Source: Elmis aenea
Taxonomy: Eukaryota; Arthropoda; Insecta; Coleoptera; Elmidae
Length of the DNA stretch: 64,000 nt
NCBI GenBank assembly: GCA_947652605.1
Contig: OX393576.1
Span: 64,270,966 to 64,334,965 of the forward strand
Direction of reading: 5' to 3'
The notes under the pieces are model-generated. The model did no database searches. It was not told the origin of the DNA and saw only the letters and a program-made list of their open reading frames with translations. Below are positions 12,473-24,048 of the stretch, one piece after another (position 1 is the first letter of the stretch; every line of letters starts with the position of its first letter). Made by a program: the position numbers and the translations under genes.

Positions 12473-12740
12473 CAGGGTGTCACACAAAAAACGCCGCAAA
12501 CTGTAACTCCGTTGTTTGTGGTCCGATTTTGGTGAACAAAAAACTAAATGAAATCTCTCCTCAAATACTATAAACTGAATTGGATTTCAATTTTTTTCAA
12601 GTTCAACTTAAATGTCAAACGATAGTCATTTTTTTTTCCCAAATGGCACCATCTATTTTTTTTTACTAATTCTGGTTGACATTTTTTTTTCTGAATTCAA
12701 TGATGTAATCATAAGTTAATTTTAGTGCTAAACTGATAAG
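12473..12740 (+). mobile_element. Solo left end of a CAGGGTG-tipped element
   Basis: TA followed by CAGGGTGTCACACAAAAAAC and then a GTAACTCCG box about 31 bp inside, resembling the box in the 21879-22435 element. No matching right end was found downstream, so this is a truncated copy. Confidence 0.5.
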
Positions 12741-12894
12741 AAATAAAAAATAAAAGTTTAACTAAAACAGGTTAGGTTTCACAAAATTTTTACTAACAAA
12801 AATAAAATTCCTGGAGAGACTTTATTTCTCCTCGATTTATAAGAAGCCAATAGGCAATATTTCCAGCGTATTTTACTAGCGGTTGTTTAAATAG

Positions 12895-13028
12895 GTGGAA
12901 GTAAAACGTGCATTTAATTTATACGTGACGTGTAACGTTAAATTGTTAAAAAAAAGTTTGATTTAAATCATGATTTTAATTGAAAAAATCAGCTGATTTA
13001 AATCGTAATTTAAATCAAGTCAACCCTG
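12895..13028 (-). mobile_element. Solo right end of a hAT-like element
   Basis: Ends in GTCAACCCTG preceded by repeated GATTTAAATC motifs. Reversed, it begins CAGGGTTGACTTGATTTAAA, a tip style seen in animal hAT elements. The other end was not located, so the left boundary is uncertain. Confidence 0.45.
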
Positions 13029-14331
13029 CAAAATGATAACTAAATAAGTTCGTTTGGTTCGCCAAAACGTAAATAATGGATATTTCAGTTATGAAAGTAA
13101 GCCATGTAACTCGTAACGAAATTAATGCGATTAAGTATTTGTAAATAAGTACATTACAAATTTTGTGAATGGTATAAGTTGACCGGAGACCACTGGGGAA
13201 ATTTCCTAACAAACACGCAACTGAAGAATAACGAAAAAGTGGCCAATAAACGTCAGACTATAGCGAAGTCGTGTCTGGCTATAATTAAAACTAAGTATCT
13301 TCGCTGTTTCCCACAAGCTCTTGGACTGACGCGCTTGAAGAAAAAACAACAAAATTGATTGAAAACGCAATGGCCCGAGAGACGTAAGACAAATGATAGA
13401 GTAGAAAGCATTCCAAGGCCTGCTATTAAATATGCTCGCCCCACAAGTGTGACAATTTGTGTTAGAAATGCGACTCGGCTGAACAGTGAACACATTTTAC
13501 AATATAACACCCTGCAACTAATAACGCAGAAATAGATTTTACATTTCAATCAGAATTATAAATAAAATGGCCGAAAATGTAGGGAAAAAACAATAAATTA
13601 TTGTTGGATAAGCAGTAATTGTTAGAATTACAGGAAATTTATAAATATGGCAAACAAAAAACACGAATGTACATTTAAATGCATGCAAAATAATTTCTGG
13701 TTTTATATTTTACAGTAACCTAATTATAATTGTTTATTTTATTACGAAATTTTTGCTAACATTAAATTATTAATATACAGCATTCGCATTTTCTGATTAT
13801 GATGTAACAATTAACAGATAAATTAATTGTATTTTGTGATGAATACAAGAGGTGTTTTTAACACAAAAGAATCAAAAACTAATTGTACCAATCTATAAAT
13901 ATAGCGTATTTCGAAATTTTATTTCACAATATAAACATACACCAACCATATTTGTAGTATTACCGACACAATTAGCAAAATATCATGTACACTTTACTGT
14001 AATCGGGCAGCAATTGTACTCGCACTAGCTTTTATTGTGTTGAATTTTACCTTCCTTGAAATTTATAGGTACAAATTGACAAAACCCGTGTTTGGGCAAC
14101 GCTCCTATATTATTACGCGATATAACCGGGGTATTTCGCGGATTTACTAGGATATTTGCTTCAGCTTTTGTAGTAAAATGTTAAAGATTTTTATGTTACC
14201 GATTCGAAACAAAGCTAAAATCGTATTTTTCAAGTTGTGGACTTTTAGGATACATTTGCTTTTAACATAATGTGGCGAGGGAACCCCTGTCAATAATAAT
14301 TACAGTAATTAGAAAATGGAGAGAGTTCTTA
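13029..14331. other. No gene recognised
   Basis: AT-rich. Two overlapping minus-strand frames of 95-98 codons at 13206-13549 have no domain, and their overlap in two frames argues for chance. Confidence 0.5.
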
Positions 14332-14372
14332 TATAATAGAGGCCATCAAAATCCACCTAAAATTGTTGTAAG
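14332..14372 (+). repeat. Left member of a direct repeat flanking a foldback
   Basis: TATAATAGAGGCCATCAAAA and the next 15 bases recur at 15872-15920 with few changes and a small indel. The pair brackets the 1.5-kb foldback. Far too long for a mariner target duplication. Confidence 0.75.
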
Positions 14373-14379
14373 GGACATG

Positions 14380-15870
14380 CAGGGTCTTCCCAGATGACAT
14401 TTCTAGCATGGGGATCTCCCTAAGAGATACAGGTTTGTTAAAATTAGATGAATTATTCCTTAGTATGAGAGGAGCCACAATAAATTTTTAAAAATACAAA
14501 ATTCCTCGTACTTCAGATGTTATAGCAAAAATATGAAAATGTTGAATTTTCTTTTCTCTCATAACTTTTTTGGTTTAATCATCAGATCAATTTTATTAGT
14601 AATTTCTTGAGGCATTTTTTAATGGAATATGTAACTGTTATTTTAGATTTTTTTCTTATTACTTACCATTTTCGAGATATTATCCCTAACTTCATTTTTT
14701 CTTCTGGGCCACGAAGTTGGCTATGGGAATAAATAAATGTGCTTTTTTCTCTGTTTTAAATGAGATATTACTTGCTATATCAATTTTTATAAATAAGTCA
14801 CAAAATAAAAAAATCGTATTTTACCAATCACTTATCAAGCTATCTATGAAAATAAAAACAATTAATTAAATGTCAAATGACAGTTACCATTTGTTTGCGG
14901 TGTCGTTTATTAGAATTGTATATAGTATTACTGTGTAATTCGATAGTTTTTGTAGCAAATTTGTTATCATATTATAATTTTGGGCACATTACTAAGTAAG
15001 TAATAAAAATTTTGAAATGTTGAGATGCTACATTTTTTGCCATAGAAGCTGTGTAAAAACAGATATTTCTAATTCTTCATTGATTTGTTTTGGATTTTCG
15101 GTTGGTTTCTCGAAGAAATCATATTCTTTTAAATTTATTTCCAAATTTCTTTAATTACGCGCACTTCCTTGCCTCCATTCCGAATACAGCTCTAAGTATA
15201 TTCGCTCAGCTTCTACACAGTTTTTGTGGCAAAGAATGTAGCATCACATATCAAATTTTTCGTTAATTTTAAATGTAGCCTTAATTATACAGTTACTACA
15301 AAGCCTATCGAATTACAAAACAATACCATAAAAATGATACGCAGACAATTGATACTGTCATTTGATATTTATTTGTTTTTTGTTTATACATATGTTCATA
15401 GATTGCTCGATAAGTGATTGGTAAAATACGATTTTTCTTGATTTTGTGACCTACAAATAAAAATAGATATAGCAAGTAATATCTCATTAAAAAGAGGAAA
15501 AAAAAACACATTAAACTATTCCATACCCAACTGCGCGGACCTTAAGAAAAAATGAAGTTAGGGTAATATCTCGAAAATGGTAAGTGATAAAAAAATTCTA
15601 AAATAATGGTTACATTCTACATAAAAAAGTACCTAAGGAAGGAACAAATAAAATTGTTCTAATGATTAAGACAAAAAAGTTATAAAAGAAAAAAGAAATT
15701 TAACATTTTCATATTTTTTGCTAAAACATCTGAAGCTCGGGGAATTTTGAACTATTAAAAATTGATTGTAGCTCCTCTCACACTAAGGAATAATTCATCT
15801 AATTTAAACAAACCTGTATCTCTTATAATAAGCGAGATCCCCATGCTGGAAATGTGATGTGGGACACCCG
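14380..15870. mobile_element. 1.5-kb foldback element
   Basis: The left tip CAGGGTCTTCCCAGATGACA and the right tip are inverted and match the short palindrome at 11044-11270. The arms stay inverted-homologous for roughly 650-700 bp each: for example, the segment around 14500-14720 pairs with 15540-15760, and TTTGCCATAGAAGC near 15040 pairs with a similar segment near 15225. Only about 150 bp in the middle lacks a partner. There is no transposase. The 63- and 68-codon frames near 15226-15511 are shadows of the arms. The tips are degraded and TA is not preserved on the left. Confidence 0.85.
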
Positions 15871-15871
15871 G

Positions 15872-15920
15872 TATAATAGAGACCATCAAAATCCACCTAC
15901 TAATTGTCTTTGGTTGTAAG
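15872..15920 (+). repeat. Right member of a direct repeat flanking a foldback
   Basis: Matches 14332-14372 (TATAATAGAGACCATCAAAA and following bases), with about 9 bp of additional sequence inside. Confidence 0.75.
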
Positions 15921-16819
15921 CGATTTATAAGATATATGAAATGATGGGTGTATTAAAGTTATGTAGATTCTTTGAAGGTCACACTAGATGAAATGTAATA
16001 AAGTAGCTAAATATCCCGTGATAGAGCTTTTTACTACTATATAAAGATTAGGTTAAGCTAAAATAATGCAAGTTGGGATAAACATGAAACTTAAATTGTG
16101 CACGCCCGCACTTTATTTACATGCAAAATTAGACACGACTCGACGCTTTCGAGCCTTTATAAGTAGGGTTAGTGCGTGTGTGAAGATTTCCATAAGCAAC
16201 CAGCACGGCAGACTGATGTAAAGTGTTAAGCCGAGCTTTATGTGCTGCGGCCAGTGAAAGGTTTATGTTCGCAGATGCGCTTTTATAGGGCATTTCTACT
16301 ATTCTGAAGACGTGCGAATGTTCGTTCGGCTGTCTCTTCCCTACAATCGCCCGAATAAGCCACAGAAACTCAGGATGATTAATTCATGAACGCCGAGTGG
16401 TTTATGCGGCGGCACCGCAAATCTAGAATTAGGATGGAAATAGTCCTTACTATTTTGATTTCTGTGCAAATCAAAGACATCTGCGTGCAACTCTAAATTG
16501 GTAAACCGCTAACTTATAATAAACAACGAACTACGAGGAAATAAACTTGTGAAATTAATAACCTACTTGCGCAGGTACAAAGAAAAACCATCAATTAAAT
16601 ACTGAAAGTTATTAAAATAAACTGCATGTGCACAGCTGTAAAAAATATATAAGATTAACGAATGAACGAAAGGTCAGATGTTTAATTATTTAAGTAGTTC
16701 TTTTTTATTATAAATAAACTTAATTAAACATCACGGGAGTCTGGAAACTGGTTTTGCTCCTGAACAAAAGATAATTTAAAAAACAGTTAATTAATTTAGT
16801 TTAAAAAAAGTTAGATATA
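15921..16819. other. No gene; unique less AT-rich stretch
   Basis: Positions 16110-16450 are visibly richer in G and C than their surroundings and are not repeated elsewhere in the window. No open frame or domain was found. It could be a conserved non-coding or regulatory segment; nothing in the sequence proves it. Confidence 0.35.
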
Positions 16820-16926
16820 CAGGGTGGTCTACATAGAAGGGCCACTATTGGGATATCGTAAATAGTAAGATCTACAAGGAAGTTTAAATTGGAACATTGT
16901 GAGACCTATTCAGTGATGCTTTAATG

Positions 16927-17280
16927 CAGGGGTTCCCAAACTTTTGACCAAGCGGGACAAAATGTAAACTCCAAAATACTTGGCGGGCCAAAAAAAAGAA
17001 CTGTTTTTGAGACCTTAATTCGTGGAGAACCGACAAAATCTCGAAATGTCAAAGTATGTACATATAATTACAATACCTTTTTTCTTTATATGGCGATCGG
17101 TAGGAAGTTAGACATAAGGGAAATAATTGTATACCAATGGCAGAGAATAATACTTTTTACATGACAATAATTAACTGTAACTGGTATGATTTCAAGATGG
17201 CGGATGGTCTGGCATCGCGCGGGCCATATTTTTAGGGTTCGCTGGCCCAAGGCACACTAGGTAATAAACAAAACCCAAAA
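16927..17280 (+). mobile_element. hAT-like insertion, right end unresolved
   Basis: Begins CAGGGGTTCCCAAACTTTTG, then GCGGGAC and GGCGGGCC motifs typical of hAT subterminal regions. A GCGCGGGCC motif near 17216 and CGCTGGCCCAAGG near 17240 suggest the other end is close. No inverted CCCCTG tip or 8-bp duplication was found. Confidence 0.5.
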
Positions 17281-17426
17281 CGGGCTTTTTTTTTAAATCG
17301 TTTATAACTCGATTATACTTGGTGGTACAATTTTTTTTTTTTTTGGGGAAAATGTAGATTTTTTTACGCGCTGTAAAATTAAAACAATCATTTGTTTCAA
17401 TATTGTTTAAATTCAGGAATAAATTA

Positions 17427-17699
17427 GGGGAAAGTACCCATGAATGGGACAGTCCTTGGATGGGACATTCTTAATAAACTATAGTTAAACACAAATCTTT
17501 ATGTACGTGCATAGATGGTAAATCGCGTACCTAATGTATGTAATACAATCGTGTTGTATACAACATGAGAACTTCGAAATGTGGTTGTACATTAGGTACG
17601 CGATTTACCATCTATGCACGTACATAAAGATTTGTGTTTAACTATAGTTTATTAAGAATGTCCCATCCAAGGACTGTCCCATTCATGGGTACTTTCCCC
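17427..17699. mobile_element. Perfect hairpin MITE
   Basis: GGGGAAAGTACCCATGAATG at the left is exactly inverted at the right, and the arms remain complementary without visible mismatch for about 115 bp each. They are separated by about 45 bp. TA lies at both junctions (17425-17426 and 17700-17701). The CAGGGTG tip is absent, so this is a separate family. Lack of arm divergence suggests recent insertion or arm-to-arm conversion. Confidence 0.9.
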
Positions 17700-17742
17700 T
17701 ACAAACTTGAATTTTTTTAAATGGATACCTCAGTTGCCTATG

Positions 17743-17941
17743 CAGTGGCGTAGCGACGGGGAGGGGACAAGGGGGTATCGATGCGTCGCGGGCAGTCTTG
17801 GGAGGCGCCGCGAACACAAAATATTTTTGCGTTTATTTTACTTATTTAAAGCCAGAAAACTAAAATGCCAATGTAATGTCAAAATTTGTTCACATTTTCA
17901 TTGCAGTGTATTAGAATAAATAATACATTATTTTAGTTTTG
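17743..17941 (+). mobile_element. hAT MITE fragment (CAGTGGCGTAGCGA family)
   Basis: Begins CAGTGGCGTAGCGACGGGG and is homologous for about 200 bp with the complete copy at 62837-63122. The right terminus is missing, so it is truncated. The 70-codon frame across it is mirrored in the other copy and reflects repeat homology. Confidence 0.8.
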
Positions 17942-18102
17942 TTTATAATCTAGCGTGCCATGGAACTTTTTTAAAACAATAAAGCATCACTGAATACGAA
18001 TAGGTCTCAGAAAGAGGAAAAAATTTTCTGATGTAAACTTCTTTATAGCTCCTACCGGTTACGAGATCCCAATAGTGGCCCTTCTATGTGGACCACCCTG
18101 TA

Positions 18103-18572
18103 TATTGCTTTTAGTTCAAAGCTTTTTTTTAAATTTTGTACAGCTGTAACATTTTTTAATACGTTCAGTAGTGTAGTAGTGCTCGACATCAACACATTAA
18201 ACATTGCTACAAAAAAGTTGGTTTATCAGATAATAGAGTGAAATAGACACAAAAGTCACTTCCAGAGCGGAAACCAACAGATAACCCGATTAGAAAGCTC
18301 GCGTGCTTTAAGGCAGCACGCACGTAGAGTCCCGTTAGAAGCCCCCGCCGCCTCCGTGGCCAATGTTAATCAATGTCATAATACGTGTGAGGAAATGAGA
18401 CCGTACGAACCAGACAGAGACTAATGGTGTTGTCTACTATGAACTTTGCTGGTACTACATGTTACAATTTTAGTAATAATTAGTTTTACATTTTCCTCAA
18501 AATGGCCTTTTCTACGCCATACCATAACGACACATTATTAAACGTGGAGAAGTAAATTGTCATAACTACTTT
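18103..18572. other. No gene; unique patch
   Basis: Contains a GC-richer unique stretch at about 18285-18440 with CCCCCGCCGCCTCCGTGGCC. No open frame or splice-supported exon recognised. Confidence 0.4.
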
Positions 18573-18785
18573 TAGCCCCAACGTTGAGGTTGGAAGTAAC
18601 AGCGGTCGTACCAGAGGGAATTTTTTTTCTCACATATGCTTTACGAAACATGTGAAATAAATATCTTGTAAAAAAGACAAATGTCCAAACTATCATTAAA
18701 TCAATTTGGATGTAAAAAAACTTGTTATGCTCTATGAGAAATTAAATAAAAACAAAAAAATGTTACTTGCATCCCCGGTCTCCCC
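18573..18785 (-). repeat. Dispersed repeat, inverted copy at 57993-58210
   Basis: AGCCCCAACGTTGAGGTTGG at one end and GTTACTTGCATCCCCGGTC at the other match, in reverse orientation, the segment near 58 kb along their full length. Probably a non-autonomous transposon whose exact ends are not clear. Confidence 0.7.
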
Positions 18786-19592
18786 TACTACATTATCGGG
18801 CGATCTTAGTTTATTCGTATAAAGTTAAACAGATTATATTAATTATAGCTTGCTCAACCCGATTAATGCCTTAACAAAATAACATTTTCAATCATATTTA
18901 GACACATTTGCATGTTTCTGTGTTTACCTATGCATGATACATAAGTTATTTGTGTAGATTACGCTCTTCGTGGCGATTAAAAAGACGATAACAATTATTT
19001 TACGACTAGAATAGTTCGTAACATATTCTCTGGACAAGTGGCCAATGATTTATAATCGTAAAGAGCGTCAGTTGTGCGTTGCAATTAAAAAAGAATGGAT
19101 TTTTAAACGGAATATATATAGTGCTCTCGCGCGAATTTAAATCGTCTGAATCCGCAAATCAACGAAGCGCTACATTTGATTTTGGATAAATCAAAGCAGG
19201 TGCCTCCAGCGATTCGAGATCTATACCCCACATCACATCACCGTGCATGCTGGAATCAATATAACCATCCGTCGTAAATTTTCGCTTGTATCATCGGCAA
19301 CCGATTTGGTATACGGAAAACTAGCGAAGTTAGCGGTTTCTTTTTACGATTACCGAGTTTTAAGGATGTTGTAAAAAGCTAAAGTAAGAAAGAAAGAAAA
19401 TGCTAAAGATCCGGTAGGCGGAAGGGTCGCAGGTACTCCGGTTATTTTACAACGCGATGCATTGTAGTGTGTGACTTTTTGCTCGAGCGAAGTCTTGCGT
19501 TTTCGTTAAGATTTTGTGTGATTTTGCTTTCAACTTTTTCGTCTTTTAAAATAATTTTTGTGCCAAATACTTCAATCACGAACGAAAATATA
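18786..19592. other. No gene recognised
   Basis: AT-rich, apparently unique. A 76-codon minus frame (19442-19672) overlaps the next transposon end and has no domain. Confidence 0.5.
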
Positions 19593-19760
19593 CAGGGTGA
19601 TTGATTGGAACCGTGCATTAGAAATATATGGAATGAAAAAGGGTAACGATCTGAAATTCTAGTTATGGCCATATTAGTGTATGATCGCTAAGGAAAATAT
19701 TTTCAAGATGGCGACACTTCCGGATATACCGGAAGTTGACGTCTACTTTCTTATTTCAAA
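19593..19760 (+). mobile_element. Solo CAGGGTG transposon end
   Basis: TA followed by CAGGGTGATTGATTGGAACC. No inverted partner seen downstream. The extent is a guess. Confidence 0.45.
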
Positions 19761-20008
19761 TACAATGGTCTATTTTTTATTGCATTTTTGTAATAAACAC
19801 GTTATTTTAGAAGGACTGTTATTACCATTCCCTATACTTAAAAGCGGTCGTTTTTTTTAGATTTTTGGTCTTTTTTGAGGCCTTTTTGATTTTCATCGTG
19901 ATGCTTAATATTATCTACCGCGCTATTTTTGAAGCGAAAACGCTTAAATTGAGCATTGAAGAAATCTTGGAGTTCATACTGGAATTTTTACAATCTATAT
20001 ATTGCCTA

Positions 20009-20048
20009 CAGGGTGTCTAATTTTTTTTTTAAATTCATCCTCCTTGGG
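20009..20048 (+). mobile_element. Solo CAGGGTG transposon end interrupted by a foldback
   Basis: TA followed by CAGGGTGTCTAATTTTTTTT. Within 40 bp the sequence passes into the minisatellite-armed foldback, so the end may have been interrupted by that insertion. Confidence 0.4.
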
Positions 20049-20606
20049 TCTAGGAACATTCTTCGACCACAATTCTTTGCCCACAATTCTTTGCCCCCAA
20101 TTCTTCGCCTCCACAATTCATCGCCTACACAATTCTTCGCCGCCACAATTTGTCGCCGCTTATAAGCATATCACAAACTTTATTTGTAAATGGGATTGTT
20201 TTTATTTATAACGTAATTTTTACAGATTGTTTTACATAAGCCTAAAGTTGTTTCTTGTATATTAATAGTTCTTCTTTTAATAGTATGTTTAAAAATTGTT
20301 CCATAAATAGCGTAGGTATGTTGTGATTTTTAATGTTGTTTATGTTGTTATAGTAAGAATAAAAATTAAATTAACAGAACGTGACCTGACCTAACGTAAC
20401 CTATTGTAAAATTATCTGTAAAAATTACGTTATAAATAAAAACAATCACATTTACAAACAAAATTTGTGATATGCTTGTATGCGGCGAAAAATTGTGGCG
20501 GCGAAGAATTTTGTAGGCGAAGAATTGTGGAGGCGAAGAATTGGGGGCGAAGAATTGTGGGCGAAGAATTGTGGGCGAAGAATTGCGGGCGAAAAATGTT
20601 CCGGAC
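20049..20606. mobile_element. Foldback with TTCTTCGCC minisatellite arms, copy 1
   Basis: The left arm (about 20055-20160) has six or so 14-16 bp units close to CACAATTCTTCGCC. The right arm (about 20484-20600) has the same units inverted (GGCGAAGAATTGTGG). Inside each array lies a further inverted block (AGCATATCACAAACTTT with a TTTTTACAGATT motif). About 160 bp of single-copy interior separates the arms. The tips share GGAACATTCTTCG / CGAAAAATGTTCC. Minisatellite-bearing inverted repeats are characteristic of foldback and Rehavkus-type elements; membership is inferred. Frames rich in PQFFA or SSPTILRPQ are array artefacts. Confidence 0.85.
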
Positions 20607-21878
20607 ACGATTAGCTTTATTTAATAAGACTGCGGAAAACGAACTTGAATCATTATCATTAGGAATGTCATTTATTAACAGATTTTCCATTAGTTAAGGC
20701 ATATGGATAATTTAAAATATAAGCTGCAAATTGTCTATAATTAAAAAGTTCACACTTAATTATTTGTCGTCTCAATTTTTACAAAAAAAAAACACTTTTA
20801 TAATATTATAATAAACTATCCATATATTGCGATAACTAAGAAGTATTTTAATTCCATTTAACTTTTAAAAATTAACAGCTAGCAATAAATTAAACATCAT
20901 ATTATTATTCTGCTGCGCTACTGTGTGCGATGGCTATATTTCAAATATATAAGCAGCGCATCCTAAGGGAAATCAGAAATTGTAAAAGCGTATAATTAGC
21001 ACACGAGTCCTATAGTAATGCATAGTGTGTATACGTAGTGTCCATCTTATTAGCAACTCTTGACCATTGGGGTGAATATAGAACTCAATGTTCCTTTTTT
21101 TGTCGGAATAATTCAACAGCGGGATCGCATAGGGCATTAGCGGGAAGTACAATTGTACTGCACAAGCCGACGATTCCTTTGGGCTGAGTAACCGGACGTT
21201 GCTGGCTGATAACGCGGCCAGAGTCCTCGTAGATAAATACAAACTTGATACTGTGCCCCCAGTGTAAAATATAAGAGCATAGTATACAACAGCGGACAGC
21301 AATATAAGGGTTTTGCAAGCCGGGAGCAATTCATCAACAAATAAGAACTGATACAATGAATGGGACGAAAAGAGACAACCAAACTATTGATTAAAAGTTT
21401 CTGGACAACTTTGGATTCGACGTACATTAATTAGTAGTAATTGGACGAGTTTATGCTCCATTATACATTTTGAAAAATGCTTTTAATGGGATTAATTTAA
21501 AAAAAACTAAACATCCGATAAATATTTCTAAAAAGACATCGAAAAACATTATAAAGTAACAGCAAATAAGATTATTTGAGTATCTAGTTATGAAAAGAAT
21601 TTCCAGAACATGTCACGCAAACTTTTCACTTGTTTTATTATATTTTAAGACCAGTGCTTACAATGTTTACAATTAAAAACCTCTTAATGCCAATATTAGT
21701 TATAAATATTTAGATAAGACAGAAAAGTTTGCAGTTTAAAGAACCTTCAAGATAATTTTCTTATTCTGCTGTTCTTAGATTCATTTTTGTATTAAAATTA
21801 ATTAGGATAAACGTATATTTCTCCTAAATTCAGAATGAGAATTAGAATGATTTTTTTTGTAAATTTTAAACGTCTTTA
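20607..21878. other. No gene; 127-codon minus frame of unknown meaning
   Basis: The frame at 20973-21356 (minus) is one of the longest in the window outside repeats, but it overlaps other minus frames and has no recognisable domain, signal peptide or codon pattern. The DNA there is less AT-rich than its surroundings. Treated as non-coding. Confidence 0.45.
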
Positions 21879-22435
21879 CAGGGTGCCCATTTTTCTAACC
21901 TTTTGTATGGGTAACTCCGTTAATATTAAAGATACAGGAACGTTTAAATTAGCAAATTTGTGCAGAATTTAAAGGGAAATCTGTTGCCATTTTCGAATTT
22001 GACCTACGTCATCAACTTTTTGAAATATTTTGAAAAAAACTGAAAAAGGTCGATTTCTTAAACTTGAATAGTTTCGTAAGCTAGAACAAAAATTAAAATT
22101 GGATTTTATAGATATTTTTACGAAGATTTTAAATATGTGAAATTTTCATAGCACTCTCGATTCCCGAGTTATAACACAATCTTGCATTTTTTTAAAATGG
22201 AACTCATAGTTGGCTGTGATCTTACTGAAAAGGTTATTTTTTCTCGTTTCAATGATATATCACTCGATACATCTATTTTTTTCAAAATATTTCATAAAGT
22301 TGATGACGTAGGTCAAATTTGAAAATGGCATCAGATTTTCCTTTAATTCTGCACAAATTTGCTAATTTAAACGTTTCTGTATCTTTAATATTAACGGAGT
22401 TACCCATACAACAGGTTAGAAAAAAGGGCACCCTG
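21879..22435. mobile_element. 557-bp TA-flanked MITE
   Basis: Left tip CAGGGTGCCCATTTTTCTAA and an inverted right tip, TA on both sides. Arms of roughly 150-180 bp are inverted copies: GTAACTCCGTTAATATTAAA and a TTGACCTACGTCATCAAC block appear at both ends in opposite orientation. No coding capacity. Confidence 0.9.
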
Positions 22436-23573
22436 TATAAATACTAACGAAGCACAATACATTTCTTAAGTGAACAATAATATTTAACACACGAAACACG
22501 ATTGGTTCTTGATTCTCAGGCAATTCTTAAAAATGGAGACAATGGAACAGCCCTTTAAATCATGAATAAACGAGGTTTTTGTGCATAAATAACACACATC
22601 TATACAAAGCATAAAAAATGGACATTTCAGTGAAACATAAAAATTAATGGTTGTTTTTTCGTTGTTTTTTTTGCGAGCGAATACTTAACACAATGTTATT
22701 ACAGCAGAGCACATGTACACATTACCGTATACAAATGTATAATTTAGCTAATCGTCGGTATTTAAAGCGATTATGAGGATTATGTGGGTACACGTCGACA
22801 GCTTGAGCGGTGCTAAATATGCCTTAATAATCAGGAAGGCTATGTTCATTTCTAATTACGGTTTTTATTCGCAGATTTATTTTGTTCATTCCTAAAGCCC
22901 TACTTATACATAAAATATTAAGTGCATTGGTTGTATTTTGGGCTGAAGGTCCAAACAGGTTTTAATAGATAGAGCATGCATTGGAATCATAGCTTAGAGG
23001 CTAATTGAACTCATGTTCCAAAAAAAAAAACGAAAGCATAGTTTTTAGTAGGAAAAAAATTGACAAATTTCATGCGAACAAACAAAAATTAGCTGATTGT
23101 TTTTTTTTGCTGGAACTTTTATGTTTATGAAATTTTATAATACATAACTTGTATTTGGAATCAGAGTTATTTGCTGGTGAAATTCATCACATTTTTTGAA
23201 AAACTAATAAACTCACTTCATATCAAAGAGTTACACAAATGAATCGTGAAATGAAATTGCAATTAGAGATCGTATTTGAAGCATATATTTTGATCGTGTC
23301 CTGTTAATTCACGAACCGAGTTTTGAACGAACAGATTTCAGCAGTGTTATAAATTGCAGTTTGTTTGTAGTTATAAACCCACGTACTTTTGAATACACGG
23401 AAATTGAAACGCGAACGTTCAAACTTTTAATATAATTTATCGAAACAAGAACAAAAAAAAAACCGCAACAAAAACAGAACGCGTTTTTATTATGATTGCA
23501 ATAAACAGTAAATGAAAGCAGAACTATTCAAATTATAACACGTGTTATAGAAGTTAACACAGTCCCCAAGGAT
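22436..23573. other. No gene recognised
   Basis: AT-rich spacer with poly(A/T) runs. Nothing supportable. Confidence 0.5.
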
Positions 23574-23940
23574 TTGGTAAAACGAGGTACATTGTTATTT
23601 AGTCGAGTTGAGCGATTTAGAGAATTTTATTTTTTTTGTCCTATTTCCAACCTGCGTTCAATAGGGATTTGCCTCGGTAACTCATTCCATCCAATAGTGT
23701 CGTTTGCCAGTAAACTCTTTTTAACTCCACATCGGTCTATCCTTTTTCCTACTGCGTTCCTATACTTCCATGTAATTCTTCGTCTTCTCTTGTATCTCCT
23801 TCCCTCTGGACTTGTTTCAATTATCAACGGGGTATCCTTAAGCGACCCATTTCACATAAGCAACAAAAGAATTGTTTTGTTAAGTTTCCTTGGGGCTGTT
23901 GTTAAGTTTTTAACCCAGAACTGCCACTTTTAAGCTCATC
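23574..23940 (-). pseudogene. Possible LINE C-terminal remnant (weak)
   Basis: The plus strand has a 119-codon frame without a domain. On the minus strand, a frame within 23627-23827 reads SPEGRRYKRRRRITWKYRN. This vaguely resembles the GRRPRGRPR..W motif near the C-terminus of some non-LTR retrotransposon proteins. No other RT motif was found nearby, so this may be chance. Confidence 0.25.
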
Positions 23941-24048
23941 AGTTTTATTAACTGATATACCACATCAAAGCTCAACAATTTTGTGAAACGTCGTATACGA
24001 TATGTTTAACTAGTTAAAAAGTATTATTTATTTATTATGCAGGTGCCA

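Larger units (their letters stand above)
16820..18100. mobile_element. TA-flanked element with nested insertions
   Basis: The left end CAGGGTGGTCTACATAGAAG and the inverted right end CTTCTATGTGGACCACCCTG share about 110 bp of terminal inverted repeat with TA (TATA) on both sides. A GGGATATCG/GGGATCTCG box lies 31 bp inside. The interior is not its own: it holds a hAT left end, a perfect hairpin MITE and a second hAT fragment. The host element was therefore a MITE of a few hundred bp that accumulated later insertions. Confidence 0.8.

Noticed and set aside
13206..13549. Two 95-98 codon minus-strand ORFs
   Set aside because: They overlap in two frames and have no domain.
20366..20697. Three overlapping ORFs rich in PQFFA/SSPTILRPQ or GEELWAKNCG
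   Set aside because: Different readings of the same 14-16 bp array on both strands; no protein.
20973..21427. Three overlapping minus-strand ORFs of 77-127 codons
   Set aside because: They occupy different frames of the same DNA, with no domain, splice context or homologous copy.
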